From Endozoicomonas sp. 4G (GTDB taxonomy: Bacteria; Pseudomonadota; Gammaproteobacteria; Pseudomonadales; Endozoicomonadaceae): a stretch of 64,000 nucleotides of DNA. Under the pieces are notes generated by a model, which did not search any database, had not been told where the DNA came from, and saw nothing but the letters and a program-made list of their open reading frames with translations. The position numbers and the translations under genes were made by a program. Every line of letters starts with the position of its first letter. Within the stretch, counting starts at the first letter, position 1. The stretch is from assembly GCF_023822025.1 (NCBI RefSeq), contig NZ_CP082909.1, positions 4,501,001-4,565,000 of the forward strand, written 5' to 3'. Shown one piece after another: positions 30,701-41,200 of the stretch.

Positions 30701-33302
30701 TAGCAATAAAAAGCTTTGGAAAGATGACAGTCCAGCTATGAAGGATCTTCAGGGGGAAGACAGGATTCGTGCACGCCTCACCTATAAAGTCGAAGAATCG
30801 GATCAGCGAGCCATAGAAAAACAGACTGAATATCTTCTGGCTATAGAACACGAGCTGAATATCGAGCCTCAAAGCCTTGACGCTAATAAGCGTAAGGCAG
30901 TCATTGATAATGAACTTGACCGACAAGTAGCCCGCTTGGGGCCTAAACCCCGATTCGTTCTTGATCGTGAGGTGGCCCAAGCCAGGCAGGCATTAAAAGG
31001 CGCGGAAAGCTATCTGGAGGAGGATCTTGATATTGCTGAAAAAGACCTTGGCCTTAAATCCGCTCCTTCTGACACTCATAGGCAACGGTTTATTGCCGTG
31101 TTACAAAAATGGTCGAAAATGGCCAGTCCTGACCTTACCATCGGCGAGGACGAGTCCGACCAACTGGTTAAGCAATATTCCCGTTGGATGAAGAAGATTA
31201 CAGCCAGGCTGGAGAACATTGATAGAATAAAGAAAGACCTACAGACTGCCGAAGAAGCCGTCAAAAAGGACGGTGGCTCCTTCCAGTACCCGCCGAAACA
31301 AGTACAAGTTCTGAAAGAAATTCACGCATTCACACAGCACCCTCTTAAAAAACAAGCTCTGCAAGCCACCATTGGCCTGTTAAAAGCATTAGAGGAAAAC
31401 AGTGAATTAGGAGTACCATCCATTAGCTATTTTGACGATGAATGGGCACCGGTTCACTTCCATGCGCGAATGGAAAACACACTGACGCTTGAACAGACCA
31501 GCCGGATTGTGGAAGTTTTCAGGAGCCTGAAGACGGTTCCCCCGGATCCCTCTGTGTTTAAAGAAGCTGACCCCCAGAATCTCATCAAAACAGCCAGACA
31601 TCTGGCGGAAAGAGCATTGAAGTACCTAGACGAGGGGCCAAAAGAATACAACGAAAAAATTCTCGGCATGGGCTCAGTCTTCTTCGAGCATCAACCATGG
31701 GACTTGAAAAGCTTCTCGGAATACTTCGAAACCCATTCTGCCACCGGTAACAAGATCATAACTCTGCTGCGTGAAGGTCTGATCAGCAAGGTTGAACTTG
31801 AGCACTACATAAAGGCCGTCAGAGGTATAGACGGTTATCAGATAGTGGCTGAATTTGAACACTTCCTTGGTGATAAACACGGCGTCAAGGTGGCTGAGTT
31901 CAAGGATGTTCTCCGGGATCTGCCGGATGAAAGCGCTGAGGCATTCATGCAAAGTGCCTTTGCGCCAGTGACTGTCACGGCAATCGGTCCGGCAGGCATG
32001 GAAGAATCCGTTGCTGGCATGAAAGAGTACGCAGCGGCGATCATCGCCAACTATGTTCTTGACGACATTGCCTTTGAAAACGGTCGCAAGACGGCCACCT
32101 TCCTGACCCATCTTCAGGACACCCTGACACCTTATGCCAATGTTGCGGGAATCTCTGAGTCAGAATTTATCATGGCTATCCATGACACCTTGATGCAAGC
32201 CCATGTCGCAGCTTTTGGACGACAGTTGTTTGATTACTGGCTCAAACCTTCCGCTTCTCTGGTACAGGCCGTTACCTGGTACTACTCCAATTACAGACCC
32301 CTGCTGGCGACCCGTAATGCCCAGCAGGCTACCGAGCAGTCCCTCGTGAACATGGCGTATCTCTATCTTCTGGATCTGACCAACCGGGGTGATTATCTGC
32401 ACCGGATGTTGACACCTTTCCAGCACTGGCTGGAACACTATGGTGTTGATACTGACCGAACCGGGCAATATGCCTACCACAGCAGAATTGAACAAATCGC
32501 TGAAGTGGGAGGGCTGGCCATGCCATTGGGCAAGGCCGCCTCCTCGGCGATTCTGTTGAAAACCGCTTCCGAACTGTTTACCAGACAATACAACGCTAAC
32601 CCCCAGATGTATCGCAGCATTTTCCGTCTGGTGCCAGAAATGCTGAATTCCATGGATTTCGGACAAGGAGTGCAAGTACCACTGCTGCACCGGGTGACAC
32701 CACGAACAGTAAAAACCCTGGCCTCTGCCATGGCCGGTCAGGTGCTGGGCCCGGTAGTCACTGTCGGAGCATACGCCCACGGTCTTATATCCGGGTTTAC
32801 CTACGCCCAAACCTTCGGCTTTGCCCTGACCTCAAGTCTCGCTTTCGACTTCTTTATGAACGACAACAAGCTGCTCACTCAATGGCTGGCTGGCCCCCTG
32901 GGCCGAAGTCTTGACAGGATTAACCGCTGGCGGGGCGTAGGTGAAACGGACGATGACTATGTGAAACGCACGGCGATTGCCAGTCCTCAAGGCTTCAATG
33001 AAACCGATGAAGCCTATGCCAACCGTGTGAAAGCCAGCAACAAGATGTACGGCTGGACACGGCACGAAAATTACCTGCAGTTCCGCGAACGCCGTGATCG
33101 CACCATGAAACTGTATGAGAATGGCTGGGAGCAATACTTTAAAAACAATGTACCTAAATGGTCGTTCTCACACGCAAAAAGTATTCCTTACTCCTACACT
33201 CTTGGGATTTTCTACAAACAGCAACAGGGCGATGATCAAACCGTTCACAATAAGAACAATGCCCAATCAAGCTTTCTACTGAACTCTGAGGTAGTGGAAT
33301 GA
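27771..33302 (+). CDS. Array paralogue A1: giant secreted protein, 1,843 aa
   Basis: ATG at 27771 follows the same CGAGGTAGTGGT box found before every member, and directly starts a signal peptide (MTTRPNALGLAVAIAIGSSL, cleavage after AQA27). Residues 28-310 form a conserved N-terminal domain (PTLDDNQQPIPKSFTTTYP, VDLFETDENDAARKYTKILK, FMRLISGGDQPPELKRLGQS). Residues about 310-1310 are Gln/Glu/Lys-rich coiled coil with a degenerate helical repeat, for example KALNIDDWDETDY, KHLNLKGFNSDADF, HELNIEPQSLDANKRKAV and KDLGLKSAPSDTHRQR. From about 1312 a conserved domain begins SFSEYFETHSATGNKIITLL; it includes a hydrophobic pair at about 1646-1697 and ends with FRERRDRTMKLYENGWEQYF. A 4-nt change near the end shifts the tail so that it stops in ATGA with A2. 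Function unknown; no enzyme motif seen. Probably exported. Confidence 0.85.
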   Translation: MTTRPNALGLAVAIAIGSSLISTQAQADRILQTTFVGIRSDEQTELFQTEAVVKPTLDDNQQPIPKSFTTTYPDRAPYDANHFIPTFIDSLSGSNKAISMVDLFETDENDAARKYTKILKVRNQGIFRFTHNLEQEELVIEVRTGMTGQDSLEAVDDEMDFTESLEPLSKIARPDIFDELLSAARNRAGKLGTNDDYTALATIKVDKVKVDGRTFMRLISGGDQPPELKRLGQSLFINDEALLAAATSAYFQVHVLKQDLQQQALNELLAHSKPVGYVVHVEDDTQIYPVPEGYPKLEVTEAPGEVIVFRGQTQYPSDVAFIENLHVLWKKLLDTEPVDAVETQVESYDTTSYRYVLRSRQMALLEESAAYYQHNDYFKLYTLWRIAYYEYLYQALTSATPYHAYTFKFALGHIRAASSVITPTWLQFQLERHFSFNPVIKNILNNQCFVESLRSAVNMITSKTSVNHFGDLADEGQFTAKVMGDMAEQLPEMYDRLEDLQIKEAKLLRLKNQLQQTAVPEATQHIEDELATLRAEQEILKNQEQQLQEESKSIPGLKEQFLNARNLYHSKRATGTEEPEPDLQQQEELTDKAIWNKLANPDARQHHLKHLQKLEKRKKWLQELEQEIDGTLKLREEVSDPIEATIGKYNDQLAKALNIDDWDETDYSIEAGTEFIGMKMEEISKPRQPPNEAVKSILASIESKHDITPDNENDLAARFQSIQQHLEQKIALVEGAILNRLAEFESQLDLPDNNEHLEYRQHILKQHLRKQIAQVEQEHFQQLGSRTEAEKIAATQDRFAIIAKHLNLKGFNSDADFEIQQELLLETINAMMAEKDSVDQQIKTMTHELDRENLKTTEWFSELAELKSELEDMRTPGHPKIMSEVLGKLSAVASILKTVDFDNDDDVYLRRQVISNLLQTHIVEARQRSEREALETLKDFERYFKVKINKGDDKATRLRAVRTKLDYHSFSKYLMDDSNKKLWKDDSPAMKDLQGEDRIRARLTYKVEESDQRAIEKQTEYLLAIEHELNIEPQSLDANKRKAVIDNELDRQVARLGPKPRFVLDREVAQARQALKGAESYLEEDLDIAEKDLGLKSAPSDTHRQRFIAVLQKWSKMASPDLTIGEDESDQLVKQYSRWMKKITARLENIDRIKKDLQTAEEAVKKDGGSFQYPPKQVQVLKEIHAFTQHPLKKQALQATIGLLKALEENSELGVPSISYFDDEWAPVHFHARMENTLTLEQTSRIVEVFRSLKTVPPDPSVFKEADPQNLIKTARHLAERALKYLDEGPKEYNEKILGMGSVFFEHQPWDLKSFSEYFETHSATGNKIITLLREGLISKVELEHYIKAVRGIDGYQIVAEFEHFLGDKHGVKVAEFKDVLRDLPDESAEAFMQSAFAPVTVTAIGPAGMEESVAGMKEYAAAIIANYVLDDIAFENGRKTATFLTHLQDTLTPYANVAGISESEFIMAIHDTLMQAHVAAFGRQLFDYWLKPSASLVQAVTWYYSNYRPLLATRNAQQATEQSLVNMAYLYLLDLTNRGDYLHRMLTPFQHWLEHYGVDTDRTGQYAYHSRIEQIAEVGGLAMPLGKAASSAILLKTASELFTRQYNANPQMYRSIFRLVPEMLNSMDFGQGVQVPLLHRVTPRTVKTLASAMAGQVLGPVVTVGAYAHGLISGFTYAQTFGFALTSSLAFDFFMNDNKLLTQWLAGPLGRSLDRINRWRGVGETDDDYVKRTAIASPQGFNETDEAYANRVKASNKMYGWTRHENYLQFRERRDRTMKLYENGWEQYFKNNVPKWSFSHAKSIPYSYTLGIFYKQQQGDDQTVHNKNNAQSSFLLNSEVVE

Positions 33303-36300
33303 CCAATGCTTGCCCCAACGCATTAGGCCTTGCAGTGGCCATTGCCATCAGCGCTTCCTTCATCAGTACACAGGCACTGGCCGAGCGCAGGCTTCAGACA
33401 AAGTTTGCCGGTATTGGGAACAATAAACAAACGGAGCTTTTCCAGAGTGAGGCCGTAGTTAAGCCGACTCTGGATGATAACCAGCAGCCAATACCTAAAT
33501 CCTTTACCACCACTTACCCTGTCCGGGATCCATACAGTGAACACCATAGTTTTCCTATTTTCATAGACATTATGTCCAACAACGCTGGCGTTTCCATTGT
33601 TGACCTGTTTGAAACAGACGAGAATGACGCTGCCCTGAAATACACCAAAATCCTGAAAGTGGGTGATGAGGGCGTCTTCAGGTTCAGCCATAACCTCGAA
33701 CAAGAAGAACTGGTCATTGAAGTCAGGGCCGGAATGACCGATCAGGATTCGGTTGAGGCTTTGCGTGACGAAACCAGCATGGACACACTGGAACCCTTAT
33801 CAGAAATTGCCAGACCCGATGCTGTATTCCACGAAGTACTCAAACTTGCCAAAGACAGAGCAGGAAAACTCGGCGCAAGTGATGACTATATCGCCCTTGC
33901 CACCCTTGATGTAGACAAGATTGAAGTCAAGGGGCGTACCTTCATGCGTCTTATCTCAGGGGGTGACCAACCTCCTGAACTCAAACGACTGGGCCAATCG
34001 CTCTTTGTCAATGATGAGGCGCTGCTGGCAGCAGCCAACTCTGCCTATTTTCAGGTTCATGTTCTGGAACAGGATATACAACAGCAGGCTCTTAATAGAC
34101 TGTTAGCACACAGCAAACCGGTCGGGTATGTTGTGCACGTCGAAGATGACACGCAAATTTACCCTGTGCCCGAGGGCTATCCAAAACTGGAAGTAACAGA
34201 AGCTACGGGGGAGGTGATTGTTTTCCGTGGCCAGATACAGTATCCGCCCGATGTTCAGGAGGAGAGCAAAAGAATTCCGGGCCTGGAAGAACCATTCCGT
34301 AATGCCAGAAATCTTTACAATTCTAAAGGAGCAACAAGAACAGAAGAGCCAGAGCCGGACCTGCAACAACAGGAAGAATTAACCAATAAGGACATCTGGA
34401 ACAAACTGGCTAACCCTGAAGCCCGACTACATCATCTTGAGCATCTGCAAAAGCTGGAAAAACGTAAAAAATGGTTGCAGGAACTTGAGCAGCAAATCCA
34501 TCGAACGCTAAGGCTGAGAGAAGACGTTCGTGATCCTATATGGAAAACCATAGGAAAGTACAACGAGCAACTGGTCGATGCGCTTAATATGGACCACTGG
34601 CATGAGACCGATTATTCAGATGAAGAACTCATCGACCTCATCGGAGAGAAAATTCATGAAATCAACAGACCGGGCCAGCCTCCGAATGAGGCGGTAAATG
34701 AGGCTGTAAATGAGGCTGTAAAAAACGCACTGGCCTCTATTGAAAGCAAGCACGATATTACTCCAGACAATGAAAACGATCTGGCTGCCCGATTTCAGTC
34801 CATTCGGCAGTGCCTGAAACAGCAAATGGAACAAGAGACAGCTCTGATTGAGGAGGTCATCCGCGACAAAGTGGCTGAGTTTGAAAGTCAGCTCGAACTT
34901 TCGAATAACAATTATCACCTGGGATACCGTAAATGCGCCCTTAAACAGCACCTGCGGCAAGAGATAGCTCAGACCAGGCAAGAATACCTTCAGCAACTGG
35001 ACATCAGAACAGAAACTGAAAAAATAGCGGCAACCAAAGCTCGCTTTGCAACCATTGCCAGACACTTAAAGCTTGATGGTTTTGATAGCGATGCAGATCT
35101 TGAGATTCAGCAACAACGCCTGCTTGAAACCATTAACACAGTGATTGCTGAAAAAGAAAGTCTGGATCAACAACTTAAGGCAGTGCATCGTCAGCTCGGC
35201 ACGCAATATACAAAGATGTCTAAACAGCTCTACGAGCTTGAAGAGCTGGAATCAGAACTGGAAGACATCAGGACACCAGGGCACCCCAAAGCCATGCCTG
35301 AAATAGCGAGCAAACTTCGTGCCGTGGGAGCTATTCTGATGCCGGAGTGGTTTTATCCAGAGGACGATGTGTACCGCAATCATCGGGCCATTTCTAACTA
35401 CTTGAGGATATACATCAGAGAAGCCACACAGCCGTCAGAGGAAGAGGGTGACAAAGCGACAGGACTTGGCGAACGGGACCAGTGGGTCAGAAAACAAAAG
35501 ACAGAGCGCCTCGATGCTATAGAAGAGGTGCTGAATATCAACCCTTTTGAAAACCCTGCCACTATAGAAAGAGGCAAAAAGTTGATGGCTCAGCTGGCCG
35601 GTGATCTGCAGATAGCGCTTAAAGACGACGCCGACCTGCCTGAACAGTCCGATGCGCTAAGAATCAAAATTGAGGAACTACAGAATGAAGTAGACAAAAC
35701 CTATGAAGATGAACAGGCCAGGAGAGTCTGGAACCAACAAATGGCTCATCAACTCAACATTGAAGACTATAGAGACGATGCCACGATCGACGACCAGAAT
35801 CGTCTGATTGAAGCAAAACTCCAAAAACTGGGTCGGAACGTTTTCAAAGCATCTTATCCTTATCCCAACATTAATGAGCGTGTCGCAGCCATTACTAATG
35901 AGCTTGACAGACAAATTGCCCGCCCGGGGCCTAAACCCCGATTCGTTCTTGATCGTGAGGCGGCCGGAGCCAGGCAGACAGCAAAGCGAACTGAACGCTG
36001 GCTGAAGAAGCTGCTTGACGTTACTGAAGAAGACATGGACCTTAAATCTGCCTCTTCTGACACTCATGAACAACGGGTTACTGCCCTGAGAAACAAGTGG
36101 CTGCAACTGGGCGATGCGCAACTGACTAAGAAACAGGCCCATGTGAAAGACATTATTGAAACCAGACTAATACAATTTGAGCAAGCGAGGGAAGCCCTGC
36201 AGGCTGCCGAAGAAGCCATCGAAAAGGACGGTGGTTCCTACCAATACACGCTGCAACAAGCAAAAGTCCTGAAAAACATTTACGCATTCACGAAGCACCC

Positions 36301-38260
36301 TCTCAAAAATCAAGCTCTGGAAATTACCATTGGTCTGATAAAAGCAGCAGTGGAAAACAATAAGAACATGCCAGCCTTTGCCAATCTCGATTTTGACGAT
36401 GACTTGGCACCGATTCACTTGCAGGCACGAATGGGAGACACATTGACGTTTAAACAGGCCAGCGAGGCTGTGGAATTTTTCAAGGGCCTGAAGACGACCT
36501 TCCCGGAAACCTCTACGTATCAATATTATTCCCATAAGATCATCAGAGAAGTCGAACATCTGGCGACAAAAGCATGGATTTTCTTAGACGATGGGCCAGA
36601 AGAATACGACCAGGAAATTCACCGCATGGGCTCGGATGGCCTTCACTTCCTCAAACATCAACCAGGGGACCTAAAAAGCTTCTCGGAATACTTCGAAACC
36701 CACTCTGCCACCGGAAACAAGATCATAACTCTGCTGCGTGAAGGTCTGATCAGCAAGGTTGAACTTGAGCACTACATCAAGGCCATCAGAGGTGTAGACG
36801 GTGATCAGACAGTGGCTGAATTTAAACACTTCCTTGGTAATAAACACGGCGTCAATGTGGCTGAGTTCAAGGAGGCTATCCAGAAGCTGTCCGATGAAAG
36901 TGCAGAGGCATTCATGCAAAGTGCCTTTACGCCCGTGGCGGTCACGGCAACCGGTCCGGCAGGCATGCAAGAATCGGTGGCTGGCCTGAAAGAGTACACG
37001 ACGGCAATCATCGCCAACTATTTTCTTGACGACATTGCCTTTGACAACGGTCGCAGGACGGCAGCCTTCCTGAGCAATCTTCAGGACACCCTGACACCTT
37101 ATGCCAATGCTGCGGGAATCTCTGAGTCAGAATTTATCATGGCTATCCATGACACCTTGATGCAAGCCCATGGCACCGCTTTTGGACGACAGTTGTTTGA
37201 TTACTGGATCAAACCTTCCGCCTCTCTGGTACAGGCCGTCACCTGGTACTACGCCAGTTACAAACCTCTGCTGGCGACCCGTAATGCCCTGGAGGCTACC
37301 TGGCAGTCCCTCGCCAACATGGCGTATTTCTATCTTCTGGATCTGACCAACCGGGGCGATTATCTGCACCGGATGTTGATACCTTTCCAGCACTGGCTCG
37401 AACACTATGGTGTTGATACTGACCGAACCGATCGGTATGCCGAACACAGCAGAATTGAGCAAATCGCTGAAGTGGGTGGGCTGGCCATGCCATTGGGCAA
37501 AGCTGCTTCCTCGGCGATTCTGCTGAAAACCGGCTCCGAACTGTTTACCAGACAGTACAATGCCAACCCCCGGATGTATCGCAGCATTTCCCGTCTGGTG
37601 CCTGAAATGGTGAAATCCATGGGCTCCAGACAAGGGATTCAAGTACCACTGCTGCACCGGGTGACACCAAAAACAGTGAAAACGCTGGCCTCTGCCACGA
37701 CCGGCCTGATGCTGGGCCCCATTGCCACTGTCGGAGCATACGCCCACGGTGTTATATCCGGGTTTACTTTCGCCCAAACCTTAGGATTTACCCTGACGTC
37801 AAGTCTCGCGTTCGACTTCTTTATGAACGACAACAAGCTGCTCACTCAATGGCTGGGTGGCCCCCTGGGCCGAAGTCTTGACAGGATTAACCGCTGGCGG
37901 GGCGTAGGTGAAACGGACGATGACTATGTGAAACGCACGGCGATTGCCAGTCCTCAAGGCTTCAATGAAACCGATGAAGCCTATGCCAACCGTGTGAAAG
38001 CCAGCAACAAGATGTACGGCTGGACACGACACGAGAATTACCTGCAGTTCCGCGAACGCCGTGATCGCACCATGAAACTGTATGAGAAGGGCTGGGAGCA
38101 ATACTTTAAAAACAATGTACCTAAATGGTCGTTCTCCCACGCAGAAAGTGTTCCTTACACCTACACTCTCGGGTTTCTCTACCAATCGCAACGGGGCGAT
38201 GATCAAACAGTTCACAACAAGAACAATGCCCCCTCAATCAAGCTTTCTACTGAACTCTGA
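33299..38260 (+). CDS. Array paralogue A2: giant secreted protein, 1,653 aa
   Basis: ATG at 33299 overlaps the A1 stop. Signal peptide MTNACPNALGLAVAIAISAS ends at ALA|E. Compared with A1 it lacks about 228 residues right after the N-terminal domain: IQYPPDV is fused directly to QEESKRIPG, which in A1 corresponds to a clean 684-bp in-frame deletion (A1 bases 28728-29411). It also has a short tandem repeat NEAV three times (34685-34722). The centre contains helical-repeat units LNINPFENPATIERGKK and HQLNIEDYRDDATIDDQNR. Its C-terminal domain is closer to that of A4 than to A1 or A3. The last 400 bp are near-identical to the A3 end. Function unknown. Confidence 0.85.
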   Translation: MTNACPNALGLAVAIAISASFISTQALAERRLQTKFAGIGNNKQTELFQSEAVVKPTLDDNQQPIPKSFTTTYPVRDPYSEHHSFPIFIDIMSNNAGVSIVDLFETDENDAALKYTKILKVGDEGVFRFSHNLEQEELVIEVRAGMTDQDSVEALRDETSMDTLEPLSEIARPDAVFHEVLKLAKDRAGKLGASDDYIALATLDVDKIEVKGRTFMRLISGGDQPPELKRLGQSLFVNDEALLAAANSAYFQVHVLEQDIQQQALNRLLAHSKPVGYVVHVEDDTQIYPVPEGYPKLEVTEATGEVIVFRGQIQYPPDVQEESKRIPGLEEPFRNARNLYNSKGATRTEEPEPDLQQQEELTNKDIWNKLANPEARLHHLEHLQKLEKRKKWLQELEQQIHRTLRLREDVRDPIWKTIGKYNEQLVDALNMDHWHETDYSDEELIDLIGEKIHEINRPGQPPNEAVNEAVNEAVKNALASIESKHDITPDNENDLAARFQSIRQCLKQQMEQETALIEEVIRDKVAEFESQLELSNNNYHLGYRKCALKQHLRQEIAQTRQEYLQQLDIRTETEKIAATKARFATIARHLKLDGFDSDADLEIQQQRLLETINTVIAEKESLDQQLKAVHRQLGTQYTKMSKQLYELEELESELEDIRTPGHPKAMPEIASKLRAVGAILMPEWFYPEDDVYRNHRAISNYLRIYIREATQPSEEEGDKATGLGERDQWVRKQKTERLDAIEEVLNINPFENPATIERGKKLMAQLAGDLQIALKDDADLPEQSDALRIKIEELQNEVDKTYEDEQARRVWNQQMAHQLNIEDYRDDATIDDQNRLIEAKLQKLGRNVFKASYPYPNINERVAAITNELDRQIARPGPKPRFVLDREAAGARQTAKRTERWLKKLLDVTEEDMDLKSASSDTHEQRVTALRNKWLQLGDAQLTKKQAHVKDIIETRLIQFEQAREALQAAEEAIEKDGGSYQYTLQQAKVLKNIYAFTKHPLKNQALEITIGLIKAAVENNKNMPAFANLDFDDDLAPIHLQARMGDTLTFKQASEAVEFFKGLKTTFPETSTYQYYSHKIIREVEHLATKAWIFLDDGPEEYDQEIHRMGSDGLHFLKHQPGDLKSFSEYFETHSATGNKIITLLREGLISKVELEHYIKAIRGVDGDQTVAEFKHFLGNKHGVNVAEFKEAIQKLSDESAEAFMQSAFTPVAVTATGPAGMQESVAGLKEYTTAIIANYFLDDIAFDNGRRTAAFLSNLQDTLTPYANAAGISESEFIMAIHDTLMQAHGTAFGRQLFDYWIKPSASLVQAVTWYYASYKPLLATRNALEATWQSLANMAYFYLLDLTNRGDYLHRMLIPFQHWLEHYGVDTDRTDRYAEHSRIEQIAEVGGLAMPLGKAASSAILLKTGSELFTRQYNANPRMYRSISRLVPEMVKSMGSRQGIQVPLLHRVTPKTVKTLASATTGLMLGPIATVGAYAHGVISGFTFAQTLGFTLTSSLAFDFFMNDNKLLTQWLGGPLGRSLDRINRWRGVGETDDDYVKRTAIASPQGFNETDEAYANRVKASNKMYGWTRHENYLQFRERRDRTMKLYEKGWEQYFKNNVPKWSFSHAESVPYTYTLGFLYQSQRGDDQTVHNKNNAPSIKLSTEL

Positions 38261-38269
38261 GGTGGTGGA

Positions 38270-41200
38270 ATGACAAACGCTCGCCCCAACGCATTAGGCC
38301 TTGCAGTGGCCATTGCCATCAGCGCTTCCTTCATCAGTACACAGGCACTGGCCGAGCGCAGGCTTCAGACAAAGTTTGCCGGTATTGGGAACAATAAACA
38401 AACGGAGCTTTTCCAGAGTGAGGCCGTAGTTAAGCCGACTCTGGATGATAACCAGCAGCCAATACCTAAATCCTTTACCACCACTTACCCTGAACGAGCT
38501 CCAGACAGCGCGCACTTTAGTTTTCCTACTTTCATAGACATTATGTCCACCAACGCTGCCGTTTCCATTGTTGATCTGTTTGAAACAGACGAGAATGACG
38601 CTGCCCGGAAATACACCAAAATCCTGAAAGTGGGTGATGAGGGCGTCTTCAGGTTCAGCCATAACCTCGAACAAGAAGAACTGGTTATTGAAGTCAGGGC
38701 CGCAATGACCGATCAGGATGCGCTTGAAGCTTTGCGTGACGAAACCAGCATGGACATACTGGAACCCTTATCAGAAATTGCCAAACCCAGTGGTATATTC
38801 GACGAGGTGCTCAAACTTGCCAGAGACAGAGCAGGAAAACTCGGCGCAAGTGATGACTATATTGCCCTTGCCACCCTTGATGTAGACAAGATTGAAGTAA
38901 AGGGGCGTACCTTCATGCGTCTTATTTCAGGGGGCGACCAACCTCCTGAACTCAAGCAGCTGGGCCAATCGCTCTTTGTTAATGATGAGGCGCTGTTGAC
39001 AGCAGCCACCTCTGCCTATTTTCAGGTTCATGTTCTGGAACGGGATATACAACAGCAGGCGCTTAATAAACTATTAGCGCACAGCAAACCGGTCGGGTAT
39101 GTTGTGCACGTCGAAGATGACACGCAAATTTACCCTGTGCCCGAGGGCTATCCAAAGCTGGAGGTAACAGAAGCTCCGGGGAGGTGATTGTTTTTCGTGG
39201 CCAGATACAGTATACGCCTGATGTCGCTTTTATAGAAAGCCTCCATGATCTCTGGCAAAAATCGCTGACTGTTAAACCGGCTAATACAGTAAAAACAAAG
39301 GTTGTAAGCTATGACACCCCAAGCTACCGGTGCGTCCTTCGGAGCAGGCAGATGGCACTGCTGGAGGAGTCAGCGGCCTATTACCAACAGCACAAAACTG
39401 AATTTAAATTCGATACACTGGCAAAGATTGTATACTATGAATATCTTTACCAAGCATTAACCAGTGCGACTCTGGATGGCGTCTATAAATTTGAATTCAC
39501 AATAGGACACATCAGAGCAGCTGCGACTGTTATCACGCCCACCTGGTTACAGTTTCAACTCGAAAGACACTTCAGTTTCAACCCCGTAATAAAAAACCTT
39601 CTGACCAATCAACGCTTTGTTGAGACGCTAAGATCTGTCACCAACACTATTATCAGCGCAACCAGTGTCAATCATTTTGGGGATCTTGAGGACGAAGGAC
39701 AGTTTACCGCCAAAGTCATCAGCGACATGGCCGAACAGCTACCTGAAATGTACAAAAGGCTGGAAGATTTACAGATAGAAGAAGCCAAACTCCTCCACAT
39801 TAAAAATCAGTTGCCGCAAACAACGGCTACAGAGGCCGCCCAACAAATCGAAGATGAGCTTGCAACGCTTCGTGCCAGGCAGGAAATCCTGGAAAACCAG
39901 GAACAACAACTTCAGGAGGAGAGCAAAAGAATTCCGGGCCTGAAAGAACCATTCCTTAATGCCAGAAATCTTTACCATTCTAAAAGAGCAACAAGAACAG
40001 AAGAGCCAGAGCCGCATCTGCAACAACAGGAAAAATTAACCGATAAGGCCATCTGGAACAAACTGGCTAATCCTGATGCCCGGCAACATCATCTCAAGCA
40101 TCTGCAAAAACTGGAAAAACGTAAAAAATGGTTGCAGGAACTTGAGCAGGAAATTGATCGAACGCTAAAGCTGAGAGAAGAGATTCATGATCCCCTGGGG
40201 AAAACCATAGAAGAGTACAAAGATCAACTGGCAAAGGCGCTTAATATTGAGGACTGGGACGAGACCGATTATCCAATTGAACAACAAACCGAACTTATCA
40301 GAAAGAAAATTCATGAAATCAGCAGACCAGGGCAGCCTCCGAATGAGGCTGTAAAAGACATACTGGCGTCCATTGAAAGCAAGCACGATATTACTCCAGA
40401 CAATGAAAACGATCTGGCTGCTCGATTTCAGTCCATTCAGCAGCACCTGAAACAAAAGACAGCTCTGGTCGAGGAGTACATCCTCAACAGACTGGCTGAC
40501 TTTGAAAGTCAGCTCGACCTTCTGGATAACAATGATCACCTGGAACACCGTCAATACGCTCTTAAACAGCACCTGAGAAAACAGATAGCTCAGGTCGAGC
40601 AAGAGTATTTTCAGCAACTGGGCAGCAGAACGGAAGCTGAAAAAATAGCTGCAACCCAAGATCGCTTTGCAACCATTGCCACACACTTAAACCTTAAGGG
40701 TTTTAATAGCGATGCAGATTTTGAGACTCAGCAAAAACTCCTGCTTGAAACAATTCACGCAATGATGGCTGAAAAAGACAGTCTGGACCAACAAGTTAAG
40801 ACAGTGACTCATAAGCTCGACAGGGAGAATGTAAAGACAGCTGAACAGCTCTCCGAGCTTGCAGAGCTGAAATCAGAACTGGAAGACATGAGAACACCGG
40901 GGCACCCCAAAATCATGCCTGAAGTATTGGGCAAACTTCGTGCCGTGGCAAATGCTCTGAAGGCAGGGGGGTTTGATGAAAATGACGATGTGTACCTCCG
41001 TCGTCAGGTTATTTCCAGCCTCATGCAGACACACATCGTAGAAGCCAGACAGCGGGCAGAGGAAGAGGCTCTGGAAACACTGGGAGTTTTAGAACGATTT
41101 TTCACGGTCAACACCAATGGAGCATATGACAAAGCGACAAGACTTCGTGCAGTTCGTGCAAAACTTGATTACTACGGTTTCTCTAACTACCTGTTGTACG

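Noticed and set aside
29737..31090. EF-hand calcium sites in the acidic loops of the array repeat
   Set aside because: Loops vary in length and lack the regular 12-residue D-x-D-x-(D/N)-G pattern with terminal Glu.
39150..39190. Programmed frameshift in A3
   Set aside because: No slippery heptamer or downstream structure; a simple G-run indel relative to A4 explains it.
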